Shown here one piece after another: positions 45,038 through 53,307 of a DNA stretch of 64,000 nucleotides. The stretch lies in the NCBI RefSeq assembly GCF_014204515.1, contig NZ_JACHLI010000008.1, forward strand, positions 172,329 to 236,328, written 5' to 3'. This DNA is from Pseudomonas nitroreducens (GTDB lineage: Bacteria; Pseudomonadota; Gammaproteobacteria; Pseudomonadales; Pseudomonadaceae). Position numbers and translations under genes: made by a program. Numbering within the stretch: the first letter of the stretch is position 1; each line of letters begins with the position of its first letter. The notes beneath the pieces were generated by a model. That model ran no database searches. It was not told the DNA's origin and saw nothing but the letters and a program-made list of their open reading frames with translations.

Positions 45038-46720
45038 TTAGCCCTGGTTCTCCATCTGAGCACGGATCAGATCACCGATGGTGGTCGGACCAGTGTTTTC
45101 TACGTCTTGCTTGGTGCGCAGTTCTTTCATCGCATCCTTCTCGTCATCGACGTCTTTCGACTTGATGGAGAGGGAGATGACGCGGCTCTTACGGTCGATG
45201 CTGATGATCTTGGCTTCGACTTCTTCGCCTTCTTTCAGAACGTTGCGAGCGTCTTCAACGCGGTCACGGCTGATTTCGGAGGCTTTCAGGATGCCTTCGA
45301 TTTCGCCGCCCAGGCTGATAACAGCGCCTTTGGCGTCCACTTCTTTCACGGTGCCGCGAACGATGGTGCCTTTCTCGTTGAGCGAGGCGTAGTTGGAGAA
45401 CGGATCGTCTTCCAGCTGCTTGATGCCCAGGGAGATGCGCTCGCGCTCCGGATCAACGGAGAGGATGACGGTTTCCAGCTCGTCGCCCTTCTTGAAGCGG
45501 CGAACGGCTTCTTCGCCAACTTCGTTCCAGGAGATGTCGGACAGGTGAACCAGACCGTCGATGCCGCCTTCCAGGCCGATGAAGATACCGAAATCGGTGA
45601 TCGACTTGATGGTGCCGGAGATCTTGTCGCCCTTGTTGAAGCGGCTGGAGAAGTCTTCCCACGGGTTGGACTTGCACTGCTTGATGCCCAGGGAGATACG
45701 ACGACGCTCTTCGTCGATGTCCAGAACCTGAACTTCCACTTCGTCGCCAACCTGAACGACTTTCGACGGGTGGATGTTCTTGTTGGTCCAGTCCATTTCG
45801 GAGACGTGTACCAGGCCTTCCACGCCCTCTTCCAGCTCGGCGAAGCAGCCGTAGTCGGTGAGGTTGGTGACGCGCGCGGTAACGCGGGTGCCTTCCGGGT
45901 AACGGGCTTTGATGGCAACCCATGGGTCTTCGCCCAGTTGCTTCAGGCCCAGGGATACGCGGTTGCGCTCGCGGTCGAACTTCAGAACCTTGACATCGAT
46001 CTCGTCGCCAACGTTGACGATTTCCGACGGATGCTTGATACGCTTCCAGGCCATGTCGGTGATGTGCAGCAGACCATCGACGCCGCCCAGGTCAACGAAC
46101 GCACCGTAGTCGGTGAGGTTCTTGACGATACCTTTGACCTGCTGGCCTTCCTGCAGCGATTCCAGCAGAGCTTCGCGCTCGGCGCTGTTTTCGGCTTCCA
46201 GGACGCTGCGACGGGAAACGACAACGTTGTTGCGCTTCTGGTCCAGCTTGATGACCTTGAACTCGAGCTCTTTGCCTTCCAGGTGAGTGGTGTCACGCAC
46301 CGGACGCACGTCGACCAGCGAACCCGGCAGGAACGCGCGGATGCCGTTGACGTCGACGGTGAAGCCACCCTTGACCTTGCCGTTGATGACGCCTTTGACC
46401 ACTTCGTCGGCAGAGAAAGCAGCTTCCAGAACGATCCAGCTCTCGGCACGCTTGGCTTTTTCGCGGGACAGCTTGGTTTCACCAAAGCCGTCTTCTACCG
46501 CGTCCAGCGCAACGTGGACTTCGTCACCCACATTGATGGTCAGCTCGCCCTGTTCGTTGTAGAACTGCTCGACCGGGATGACGCCCTCGGATTTCAGACC
46601 GGCATGGACGGTGACCCAGTCACCATCGATGTCGACCACGATGCCGGTGATGATGGCACCCGGCTGCATGTCGAGGGATTTCAGACTTTCTTCAAAGAGT
46701 TCTGCGAAGCTTTCGCTCAT
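45038..46720 (-). CDS. rpsA: 30S ribosomal protein S1
   Basis: This 560-residue S1 protein has six S1 RNA-binding domains: two N-terminal ones that dock on the ribosome, and four with the repeated pattern G..VTNLTDYGCFAELEEGVEGLVHVS...D. It starts MSESFAELFEESL at ATG 46720. S1 recruits mRNAs to the 30S subunit and regulates its own translation. It has its own strong promoter (46925-46953) and a leader of about 200 bases with two hairpins. In most pseudomonads rpsA follows cmk directly and is followed by ihfB; here a BRO-N gene intervenes upstream and EamA genes lie downstream. AT content is higher than in neighbours, as is usual for highly expressed genes. Confidence 0.98.
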   Translation of the reverse strand: MSESFAELFEESLKSLDMQPGAIITGIVVDIDGDWVTVHAGLKSEGVIPVEQFYNEQGELTINVGDEVHVALDAVEDGFGETKLSREKAKRAESWIVLEAAFSADEVVKGVINGKVKGGFTVDVNGIRAFLPGSLVDVRPVRDTTHLEGKELEFKVIKLDQKRNNVVVSRRSVLEAENSAEREALLESLQEGQQVKGIVKNLTDYGAFVDLGGVDGLLHITDMAWKRIKHPSEIVNVGDEIDVKVLKFDRERNRVSLGLKQLGEDPWVAIKARYPEGTRVTARVTNLTDYGCFAELEEGVEGLVHVSEMDWTNKNIHPSKVVQVGDEVEVQVLDIDEERRRISLGIKQCKSNPWEDFSSRFNKGDKISGTIKSITDFGIFIGLEGGIDGLVHLSDISWNEVGEEAVRRFKKGDELETVILSVDPERERISLGIKQLEDDPFSNYASLNEKGTIVRGTVKEVDAKGAVISLGGEIEGILKASEISRDRVEDARNVLKEGEEVEAKIISIDRKSRVISLSIKSKDVDDEKDAMKELRTKQDVENTGPTTIGDLIRAQMENQG

Positions 46721-46838
46721 GTCTATACCTGTAGTCAAAGGCTTGTAAGCCCGATTCCGCGCCACCAGCAGACACGGTCAAGTGATGAAAAAGAAGCCAG
46801 CAGGATCAAGACTGGTATCCCGCCGGCCCCCTGTTGCA

Positions 46839-46906
46839 TCCGCGAAATACGGATGCTCCACATTCAGATTTTGGGGGAACGTTTCGCTCAATAGGGGCGA
46901 AACCCT
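46839..46906 (-). promoter_or_regulatory. Structured 5' leader of rpsA
   Basis: Two hairpins can form in the transcript. GCATCCG pairs with CGGATGC (46839-46859), and GTTTCG pairs with CGAAAC (46884-46906). In E. coli the rpsA leader folds into several hairpins needed for efficient translation and for feedback by S1. A similar role here is inferred. Confidence 0.6.
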
Positions 46907-46924
46907 CCCGATACAAGGTCTGGA

Positions 46925-46953
46925 ATGGTAGCAATGGATGCAGCCCGCGTCAA
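46925..46953 (-). promoter_or_regulatory. Sigma-70 promoter of rpsA
   Basis: On the minus strand TTGACG (-35, 46953-46948) and TACCAT (-10, 46930-46925) are separated by exactly 17 bases. Transcription would begin near 46918, leaving a leader of about 200 bases before the rpsA ATG. This independent promoter makes rpsA less dependent on the inserted upstream gene. Confidence 0.8.
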
Positions 46954-47092
46954 TCCACGGGCCCGGCCAACCAAGCGTTTCGCGCGAAGGCGAACTCCAG
47001 CCTGGGCTGGGTATTTTCGCTCAGAGTTGGCCGAAGGGATGCGCCGCCTGTCTGGCAACGCCAGACTGCTGGGCAGGCGAGCCCTGGAAACA

Positions 47093-47572
47093 TCAGCTCC
47101 GCCCTTCCCGCTCCATCAGCCGTGCCGCATCAGCAAAGCGCAGCCATAACCGCCCTTGCCAGTCCAGCAGCGCAATCTGCTGGCCCTGCACCTCACGGAA
47201 ACGATGGCGCGGTAGTAGAAGGCAGTCCTGCTGCGCCGCACGCAGCGCCGGCACCACCTCGTTGCTCAGCCATTGCCGTAGGCTGCGATTCTCCGGGTGA
47301 TAGAGGTGCAACATTAGCAGCGCATACACGCCGCTTTCGCTCACCAGCCACTCATCTTCCGTCGCTCCCACCAATCGCTCCCGACGCGACTGGTCCGGCT
47401 CAAGCTTGCGCACCAACTCCACGCCTCGCTTGCTGGCCGTCAGCTTCGTCAGGTCGCGCAGTGCGAACCACGGCTGCTGGTCCAACAGCACGCCGCGCAG
47501 TGGACGGTTGTAACGCATGAAGGCTTGGGTAATAAGGCCGTCGCCAGATGGAAAAGACATCGAAGTGCTCAT
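47093..47572 (-). CDS. BRO-N domain antirepressor-like protein
   Basis: This 159-residue protein has a BRO-N (Bro family N-terminal) domain across about 20-115: the pattern PLRGVLLDQQPWFALRDLTKL, then EDEWLVSESGVYALL, and LRQWLSNEVVPALR. The last part is the hallmark of phage antirepressors and baculovirus BRO proteins. A short C-terminal tail (QQIALLDWQGRLWLRFADAARLM) replaces the usual second domain. ATG 47572 has AAGGAG seven bases upstream. No integrase, repressor or other phage gene lies nearby. It sits between cmk and rpsA in the same direction, and a structured C4-like leader precedes it. Function is unknown; DNA binding and regulation are inferred from the family. Confidence 0.82.
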   Translation of the reverse strand: MSTSMSFPSGDGLITQAFMRYNRPLRGVLLDQQPWFALRDLTKLTASKRGVELVRKLEPDQSRRERLVGATEDEWLVSESGVYALLMLHLYHPENRSLRQWLSNEVVPALRAAQQDCLLLPRHRFREVQGQQIALLDWQGRLWLRFADAARLMEREGRS

Positions 47573-48105
47573 GCAGTCGCTCCTTGCTCAAGTCAGGAAG
47601 CCGCCGCCCGAGATATCCAAAAAGGGAGGCGGACCGTGCAAGGGTGGAAAACCGGCTACCGAGAACAACCGTTAGAACCGGCCGGACCTGAGTCCGCCTC
47701 ACACGGCCCACCATAGACAGCCAGAGACGACCGGCCCCAGGGGACCGGTCGATTGCTACTACAGCGTTTCTCGGTAAATTCAGGTTTCCACACCTGACCA
47801 CGGCTGTTCCGTGGCGGAGAAAACGCTAAGCAGCAGGCTTGTAGGAGCGCAACGCCATCGATAGGTCAGGCGGTTCCTGAAGAAGGCTTTGCGCCCTACA
47901 GAGTGAGATGAGGACTGGGATAAATGCCCAGGAAAGGATGGCGAGGGTGACAGGTCAAAAGGTTCGGGTATGTCAGCCGATTCGCCTGTAGCTATAGGAG
48001 GCTGGAAAACAGCGCGCGTTAATTGCCCCACATCGGTTGCGGAGCCCGAAATTCACCGGTGGCAGACCTCATCCGAGCCACCCTTGCCCGGACGAGGTTT
48101 CCGAC
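47573..48105. other. Intergenic region between cmk and the BRO-N gene
   Basis: This 533-base gap contains no supported protein gene. The left 240 bases carry the C4-like structured leader, two hairpins upstream of it (CAGGT/ACCTG at 47781-47796 and CCACGG/CCGTGG at 47798-47814) and the ribosome binding site. The right half (47830-48105) shows a GTAGGAGCGCAACGCC fragment resembling a decayed REP arm and nothing else I recognise. A promoter for the leader is expected there, but I cannot place it. Confidence 0.65.
47657..47776 (-). ncRNA. C4-like antisense leader RNA of the BRO-N gene
   Basis: On the minus strand TACCGAGAA (47776-47768) pairs perfectly with TTCTCGGTA (47665-47657), closing a domain of about 120 nucleotides. 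Inside is a strong hairpin, CGACCGG/CCGGTCG (47728-47751). A segment at 47685-47700 contains GAGGCGGAC and CTCAGGTC. The first is exactly complementary to 47626-47634. The second is complementary, with one G-U pair, to 47587-47594, directly before the AAGGAG of the BRO-N gene. Phage P1/P7 C4 RNA represses its antirepressor gene with the same two-segment design. Family membership is inferred from structure and gene context. Confidence 0.6.
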
Positions 48106-48795
48106 TTAATCAGCCAGGCCCAGCCGCGCAACCTCGGCGAGGATGCTCTCCACCACCTCCTCGATGCTCATCGAAGTGGAATCCACCAGGATCGCGCCGA
48201 CGGCGGGCTTGAGCGGGGCGACGGCGCGTTGGCTGTCGCGTTCGTCGCGGGCGCTGATTTCTTCGGCCAGTTGGGCCTGGTCGCTGTCGATGCCCTTGCC
48301 CTTGAGCTGCAGGTAGCGACGACGGGCGCGCTCCTCGGCGGAAGCGGTGAGGAAGATCTTCAGCGGGGCGCTGGGGAAGACCACGGTGCCCATGTCACGG
48401 CCATCGGCGACCAGACCCGGTGCTTCGAGGAAGGCGCGCTGGCGTTGCAGCAGCGCATCGCGCACTGCCGGCAGCGCGGCGACCTGGGAGGCGCCGGCGC
48501 CGACCTGTTCGGTACGGATGACGTCGGTGACGTCTTCGCCTTCGAGGATGATGTGCTGGCCCTGCCCGCCCTTGGCGTGGGTGAACTGCACGTCCAGGTG
48601 CGCGGCCAGGACCTTGAGGGCTTCCTCATTGGTCAGGTCGATACCGTGGTTACCGGCGGCGAACGCCAGCAGGCGATACAGCGCGCCGGAGTCCAGCAGG
48701 TTCCAGCCCAGGCGCTTGGCCAGCAGGCCGGCGACGGTGCCCTTGCCCGAGCCGCTGGGGCCGTCGATGGCGAGGACAGGCCATTCGCCGTTCAT
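48106..48795 (-). CDS. cmk: Cytidylate kinase
   Basis: This 229-residue enzyme phosphorylates CMP and dCMP. It has the P-loop GPSGSGKGT near the N-terminus, SGALYR in the nucleotide-monophosphate-binding domain, the DGRDMGTVVFP motif, and a C-terminal ISARDERDSQR lid. The start ATG 48795 overlaps the TGA of tyrA-aroA (TGATG), so it is translationally coupled to the upstream gene. The cmk-rpsA neighbourhood is widely conserved, but here 1385 bases including a BRO-N gene separate them. Confidence 0.97.
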   Translation of the reverse strand: MNGEWPVLAIDGPSGSGKGTVAGLLAKRLGWNLLDSGALYRLLAFAAGNHGIDLTNEEALKVLAAHLDVQFTHAKGGQGQHIILEGEDVTDVIRTEQVGAGASQVAALPAVRDALLQRQRAFLEAPGLVADGRDMGTVVFPSAPLKIFLTASAEERARRRYLQLKGKGIDSDQAQLAEEISARDERDSQRAVAPLKPAVGAILVDSTSMSIEEVVESILAEVARLGLAD

Positions 48796-51020
48796 CAGTT
48801 GTTCTCCTCGGCGACGCGGATGCCCGCGCCGGACGCCAGCCCGAGGAAGTTCGGGAAGGAGGTCGCGACGTTGGCGCAGTCGTGGATGCGGATCGGCGCG
48901 CCAGCACGCAGGGAGGCCACGCTGAAGGACATGGCGATGCGGTGGTCGCCGTGGCTCCAGACTTCGCCGCCGCCGTAGCTGCCGCCGTCGATGATGATGC
49001 CGTCCGGGGTCGGTTCGCACTTCACGCCCAGGGCCAGCAGGCCGTCGGCCATGACCTGGATGCGGTCGGATTCCTTCACCCGCAGCTCTTCCGCGCCGCG
49101 CAGGACGGTACGGCCAGTGGCGTTGGCGGCAGCGACGAAGAGCACCGGGAACTCGTCGATGGCCAGCGGCACCAGGTCTTCGGGGATGTCGATGCCTTTC
49201 AGCTGGGCCGAACGCACGCGGATGTCGGCGACCGGCTCGCCCCCCACTTCACGCTGGTTCTCCAGGGTGATGTCGGCGCCCATGAGCTTGAGGATGTCGA
49301 TGATGCCGGTGCGGGTCGGGTTGATGCCGACGTGCTCCAGGGTCAGGTCGGAACCTTCGGCGATGCTCGCGGCGACCAGGAAGAAGGCTGCCGAGGAGAT
49401 GTCGGCCGGCACTTCGATGGCGGTGGCAGTGAGCTTGTGGCCGGACTCGACGCGGGCGGTGGCACCTTCGACGTCGACCGGGTAGCCGAAGCCGCGCAGC
49501 ATGCGCTCGGTGTGATCGCGGGTCGGCGCCGGCTCGGTGGTGGAGGTTTCACCTGCGGCATACAGGCCGGCGAGCAGCAGGCAGGATTTCACCTGGGCGC
49601 TGGCCATCGGCATGTCGTAGTGCATGCCGGTGAGCTTCTGGCCACCGCGGATGGTCAGCGGCGGACGGCCTTCGGGGCCGGTCTCGATCACCGCGCCCAT
49701 TTCCCGCAGCGGCTTGGCGACGCGGTTCATCGGGCGCTTGGACAGCGAGGCGTCGCCGGTCAGGGTGGTGTCGAACGGCTGGGCGGCGAGCAGGCCGCTG
49801 AGCAGGCGCATGGAGGTGCCGGAGTTGCCCAGGTAGATCGGGCCGGGCGGGGTCTTCAGGCCGTGCAGGCCGACGCCGTGAACGGTCACGCGGCCGTGGT
49901 GCGGGCCTTCGATGACCACGCCCATGTCGCGGAACGCCTGGATGGTGGCGAGGGCGTCTTCACCCTCGAGGAAACCTTGCACCTCGGTCGTGCCTTCGGC
50001 GAGGGAGCCGAGCATGATCGAGCGGTGGGAAATGGACTTGTCGCCCGGTACGCGTACGCGTCCGGAGAGGCGGCCACCCGGCTGGGCCAGGAAAATCAGG
50101 TCATTGTTGTGCATGGCGTCCACATAGGCCCGGCGGGCCAGGATTTTGCTGAAATGCTCGCGGGCAACCCGGGCGCGGGTGAAGACGCCCATCAGTTGTT
50201 GCCCGTCCCCTTTATCGACGGCCTCGCGCAGGTCGTCGAGGTCGTCACGGAATACGTCGAGGATGCGCAGCACCGCCTCGCGGTTGGCGAGGAAGATGTC
50301 GTGCCACATCACCGGGTCGCTGCCGGCGATCCGCGTGAAGTCGCGGAAACCGCCAGCGGCATAACGGAAGATTTCCAGATTTTCGCTGCGTTTGGCCAGC
50401 GAGTCGACCAGCGTGAAAGCCAGCAGGTGCGGCAGGTGGCTGGTGGCGGCGAGGACCTCATCGTGGTGCTCGACAGCCATCTGCTCGACATCCGCACCCA
50501 GCTCGCGCCAGAGGCTTTCGACGCACTGGATGGCGTCCGCGTCGGCATTATCCAGCGGCGTGAGGATGACTTTATGACGGCGGAACAATTTCGCATTGGC
50601 CGCCTCCACCCCGCTCTGCTCGGAACCGGCGATCGGGTGACCGGGGACGAAGCGCGCCGGCATGCCGCCGAATACCGCTTGCGCGGCGCGGACCACGTTG
50701 CCCTTGGCGCTGCCTACGTCGGTGAGGATTGCGTTACCGATGTCGAGGCCGGCGAGTTCGCCGAGGACCTTCTCCATGGCCAGGATCGGTACGGCGAGCT
50801 GGATCACATCGGCCTCGCGGCAACCGGCAGCGAGGCTTTCCTCGCAGCGGTCGACCACGCCCAGCTCCACCGCCAGGCGGCGGGTCTGCGGATCACGGTC
50901 GACGCCGACCACTTCCTCGAACAGGCCCTTCTCGCGGATGCCCTTGGCAAAGGAGCCGCCGATCAGGCCGAGCCCCACCACGACGAGGCGGCGGAGCTTG
51001 TGCGGCTGGACATCAGGCAC
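48795..51020 (-). CDS. tyrA-aroA: Bifunctional prephenate dehydrogenase / EPSP synthase
   Basis: This fusion of about 741 residues has an N-terminal NAD-dependent cyclohexadienyl/prephenate dehydrogenase (Rossmann GLGLIG at 16-21, GHPIAGSEQSGV) and, from about residue 308, EPSP synthase. The latter shows PGDKSISHRS, LGNSGTSMRL, RDHTERML, DEFPV and KESDR motifs. The fusion is normal in Pseudomonas (PA3164) and not an assembly error. The start is probably GTG 51020, overlapping the hisC stop by eight bases. An in-frame start at 51059 would lie inside hisC. It provides both the shikimate step before chorismate and the tyrosine branch. Confidence 0.95.
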   Translation of the reverse strand: MPDVQPHKLRRLVVVGLGLIGGSFAKGIREKGLFEEVVGVDRDPQTRRLAVELGVVDRCEESLAAGCREADVIQLAVPILAMEKVLGELAGLDIGNAILTDVGSAKGNVVRAAQAVFGGMPARFVPGHPIAGSEQSGVEAANAKLFRRHKVILTPLDNADADAIQCVESLWRELGADVEQMAVEHHDEVLAATSHLPHLLAFTLVDSLAKRSENLEIFRYAAGGFRDFTRIAGSDPVMWHDIFLANREAVLRILDVFRDDLDDLREAVDKGDGQQLMGVFTRARVAREHFSKILARRAYVDAMHNNDLIFLAQPGGRLSGRVRVPGDKSISHRSIMLGSLAEGTTEVQGFLEGEDALATIQAFRDMGVVIEGPHHGRVTVHGVGLHGLKTPPGPIYLGNSGTSMRLLSGLLAAQPFDTTLTGDASLSKRPMNRVAKPLREMGAVIETGPEGRPPLTIRGGQKLTGMHYDMPMASAQVKSCLLLAGLYAAGETSTTEPAPTRDHTERMLRGFGYPVDVEGATARVESGHKLTATAIEVPADISSAAFFLVAASIAEGSDLTLEHVGINPTRTGIIDILKLMGADITLENQREVGGEPVADIRVRSAQLKGIDIPEDLVPLAIDEFPVLFVAAANATGRTVLRGAEELRVKESDRIQVMADGLLALGVKCEPTPDGIIIDGGSYGGGEVWSHGDHRIAMSFSVASLRAGAPIRIHDCANVATSFPNFLGLASGAGIRVAEENN

Positions 51021-52125
51021 GGGCGAGCACCTTGGCCAGCGCTTCGAGGAAGCGGGCATTCTCGGCCGGCAGGCCGATGGAGATGCGCAGGTGCTGCGGC
51101 ATGCCGTAGCCGCCGACCGGACGGACGATCACGCCTTCGGCGAGCAGGGCCTGGTAGACCGGGCCGGCGTCACGCTTGAGGTCCACGGCGATGAAGTTGC
51201 CCTTGGAGGGAATCCATTGCAGGTCCAGGGCGCGCAGGCCGCTTTCCAGCTGGGCCATGCCTTGGTCGTTGATGCGCTTGCCTTCAGCCAGATACTCGGC
51301 GTCATCCAGCGCCGCGCAGGCAGCGGCCAGGGCCAGGCTGTTGACGTTGAACGGCTGGCGTACGCGGTTGAGCACGTCGGCAACCTGCGCCGAGGAGATC
51401 GCATAGCCAACGCGCAGGGACGCCAGGCCATAGGCCTTGGAGAAGGTGCGCGAGACCAGCAGGTTCGGGTAGCGCGCCAGATACTTCAGGCCGTCCGGCA
51501 GCTCTTCGCCTTCGGCGTACTCGATGTACGCCTCGTCGAGCACCACCAGCACGTTCTGCGGCACCTGCGAGAGGAAGCGCTCCAGCGCTTCCGGGCCGAA
51601 CCAGGTACCGGTGGGGTTGTTCGGGTTGGCGATGAAGACCACGCGGGTGTTGGCGTCGATGGCCGCCAGCATGGCTTCCAGGTCATGTCCCCAGTCCTTC
51701 GCCGGCACGACCTTGCCCTGGGCGCCGACGGCCTGGGTGGAGATCGGGTAGACGGCGAAGGCGTACTGGCTGAACACGGCGTTCAGGCCTGGGGCCAGAT
51801 AGGCACGGGCCACCAGGTCGAGAATGTCGTTGGAACCGTTGCCCAGGGTGACCTGCGCAGTCTCGACGCCGCAACGAGCGGCCAGTCGGGACTTCAGCTC
51901 GAAGCCGTTGCCGTCGGGATAGCGGGTCAGTTCGGCCAGTTCGGCACGAATGGCCTCGAGGACCTTCGGGCTCGGGCCCAGCGGGTTCTCGTTGCTGGCC
52001 AGCTTGACGATGCCGGCGGGGTCGAGCTTCAGCTCGCGGGCCAGTTCATCGACCGGCTTGCCGGGCACGTAGGGGGAAAGCTTCTGCACGCCCGGTTGGG
52101 CCAGGGCAAGGAAATCACAGGACAT
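51013..52125 (-). CDS. hisC: Histidinol-phosphate / aromatic aminotransferase
   Basis: This 370-residue PLP-dependent class II aminotransferase has the N-terminal LASNENPLGPSP, the NPNNPTGTW motif, and the PLP lysine in SRTFSKAYGLASLRVGY. In pseudomonads this second hisC (hisC2) sits between pheA and tyrA-aroA and probably serves phenylalanine/tyrosine synthesis besides histidine. Its stop overlaps the GTG of tyrA-aroA. An 84-base gap with repeats separates it from pheA. Confidence 0.95.
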   Translation of the reverse strand: MSCDFLALAQPGVQKLSPYVPGKPVDELARELKLDPAGIVKLASNENPLGPSPKVLEAIRAELAELTRYPDGNGFELKSRLAARCGVETAQVTLGNGSNDILDLVARAYLAPGLNAVFSQYAFAVYPISTQAVGAQGKVVPAKDWGHDLEAMLAAIDANTRVVFIANPNNPTGTWFGPEALERFLSQVPQNVLVVLDEAYIEYAEGEELPDGLKYLARYPNLLVSRTFSKAYGLASLRVGYAISSAQVADVLNRVRQPFNVNSLALAAACAALDDAEYLAEGKRINDQGMAQLESGLRALDLQWIPSKGNFIAVDLKRDAGPVYQALLAEGVIVRPVGGYGMPQHLRISIGLPAENARFLEALAKVLARA

Positions 52126-52133
52126 ATCGGGGC

Positions 52134-52200
52134 CTCAGGCTGCAGGCCTCAGGCTGCAGGCACTAGACGCTCTCGCCTGTGGCCTGAAGCCTGCAGCCTG
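52134..52200. repeat. CAGGCTGCAGGCCT-type intergenic repeat
   Basis: CTCAGGCTGCAGGC occurs twice in tandem and is followed by GCCTGAAGCCTGCAGCCTG in inverted orientation, forming an imperfect hairpin between hisC and pheA. A related GCCTGCAGCTTGAAGCCTG sequence occurs at about 61797-61826. Confidence 0.75.
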
Positions 52201-52209
52201 TCGCCGCAA

Positions 52210-53307
52210 TCAAAGTACCGCTTTGGGATACGAGCCCAGCACCTTCAGGGCAACGGCTTCGCTGTTGATCTTTTCCAGCACGTCCTTGATCAGCGGGTCC
52301 TTGTGGTGGCCGACGAAGTCGATGAAGAACACGTAGGTCCACTTGCCGCTGCGCGACGGGCGGGTCTCGATGCGGGTCAGGTCGATGCCGTTGTTGTGGA
52401 ACGGCACCAGCAGCTCGTGCAGAGCGCCCGGCTTGTTGCGCATGGAGACGATGATGGAAGTCTTGTCGTCGCCGGTGGGTGGCACTTCCTGGTTGCCGAT
52501 CATGAGGAAGCGCGTGGAGTTGTCCGGGCGGTCCTCGATCTTCTCGTGCAGCTTGTCCAGGCCATACAGGCTGGCGGCCATGTCGCCGGCAATCGCCGCG
52601 CTGTTCCACTCGCTCTTCACCCGCTTGGCGGCGTCGGCGTTGCTGGAGACCGCCACGCGCTCGACGTTCGGGTAGTGCGCGTCCAGCCACTTGCGGCACT
52701 GGGCCAGGGACTGGGCGTGGGAATAGATGCGGGTGATGTTGCTGGTCTTGGTGTTCTCGCCCACCAGCAGGTGGTGGTGGATGCGCAGCTCCACCTCGCC
52801 GCAGATCACCATGTCGTGTTCGAGGAAGCTGTCGAGGGTGTGGTTGACCGCGCCCTCGGTGGAGTTTTCCACCGGCACCACGCCGAAGTTCACCGCACCG
52901 GCGGCGACTTCGCGGAACACTTCGTCGATGGCCGCCATCGGCGTGCTGATCACCGCGTGGCCGAAGTGCTTGAGCGCGGCGGCCTGGGTGAAAGTGCCTT
53001 CCGGGCCGAGGTAGGCCACTTTCAGCGGCTGTTCCAGGGCCAGGCAGGAGGACATGATCTCGCGGAACAGACGCGCGACTTCCTCGTTGTCCAGCGGGCC
53101 CTTGTTCAGCTCCATGATGTGCTTGAGCACCCAGGCCTCGCGCTCGGGCCGGTAGAACACCGGCTTCTCGCCTTCGGGCAGGGCGGCCATCTTCACCCGC
53201 GCCACGTCGGTGGCGCAGCGGGCACGTTCGCTGATCAGCTCGAGGATCTTCTCGTCGAGGCTGTCGATACGTACGCGCAAAGCCTTGAGCTGGTCAGCGT
53301 CGCTCAT
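52210..53307 (-). CDS. pheA: Chorismate mutase / prephenate dehydratase (P-protein)
   Basis: This 365-residue bifunctional enzyme converts chorismate to prephenate and then to phenylpyruvate. An AroQ chorismate mutase occupies about 1-92 (LRVRIDSLDEKILELISER). A prephenate dehydratase follows at about 95-275, with the catalytic NSTRFLMIG. A C-terminal ACT domain (KPGALHELL and IETRPSR) provides phenylalanine feedback inhibition. Its ATG overlaps the serC stop as TGATG, so it is coupled to serC. Confidence 0.97.
   Translation of the reverse strand: MSDADQLKALRVRIDSLDEKILELISERARCATDVARVKMAALPEGEKPVFYRPEREAWVLKHIMELNKGPLDNEEVARLFREIMSSCLALEQPLKVAYLGPEGTFTQAAALKHFGHAVISTPMAAIDEVFREVAAGAVNFGVVPVENSTEGAVNHTLDSFLEHDMVICGEVELRIHHHLLVGENTKTSNITRIYSHAQSLAQCRKWLDAHYPNVERVAVSSNADAAKRVKSEWNSAAIAGDMAASLYGLDKLHEKIEDRPDNSTRFLMIGNQEVPPTGDDKTSIIVSMRNKPGALHELLVPFHNNGIDLTRIETRPSRSGKWTYVFFIDFVGHHKDPLIKDVLEKINSEAVALKVLGSYPKAVL

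Noticed and set aside
47400..47801. 133-residue minus-strand frame overlapping the BRO-N leader
   Set aside because: It reads through the structured leader in a different frame from the BRO-N gene, lacks a ribosome binding site and shows no domain.
46721..48105. A prophage or integrated island between cmk and rpsA
   Set aside because: Only the BRO-N gene and its leader are present. There is no integrase, repressor, structural gene, tRNA or direct repeat that would mark attachment sites.
48795..51020. tyrA-aroA as a frameshift or misassembly joining two genes
   Set aside because: The fusion is the normal state in Pseudomonas, and both halves carry complete catalytic motifs.
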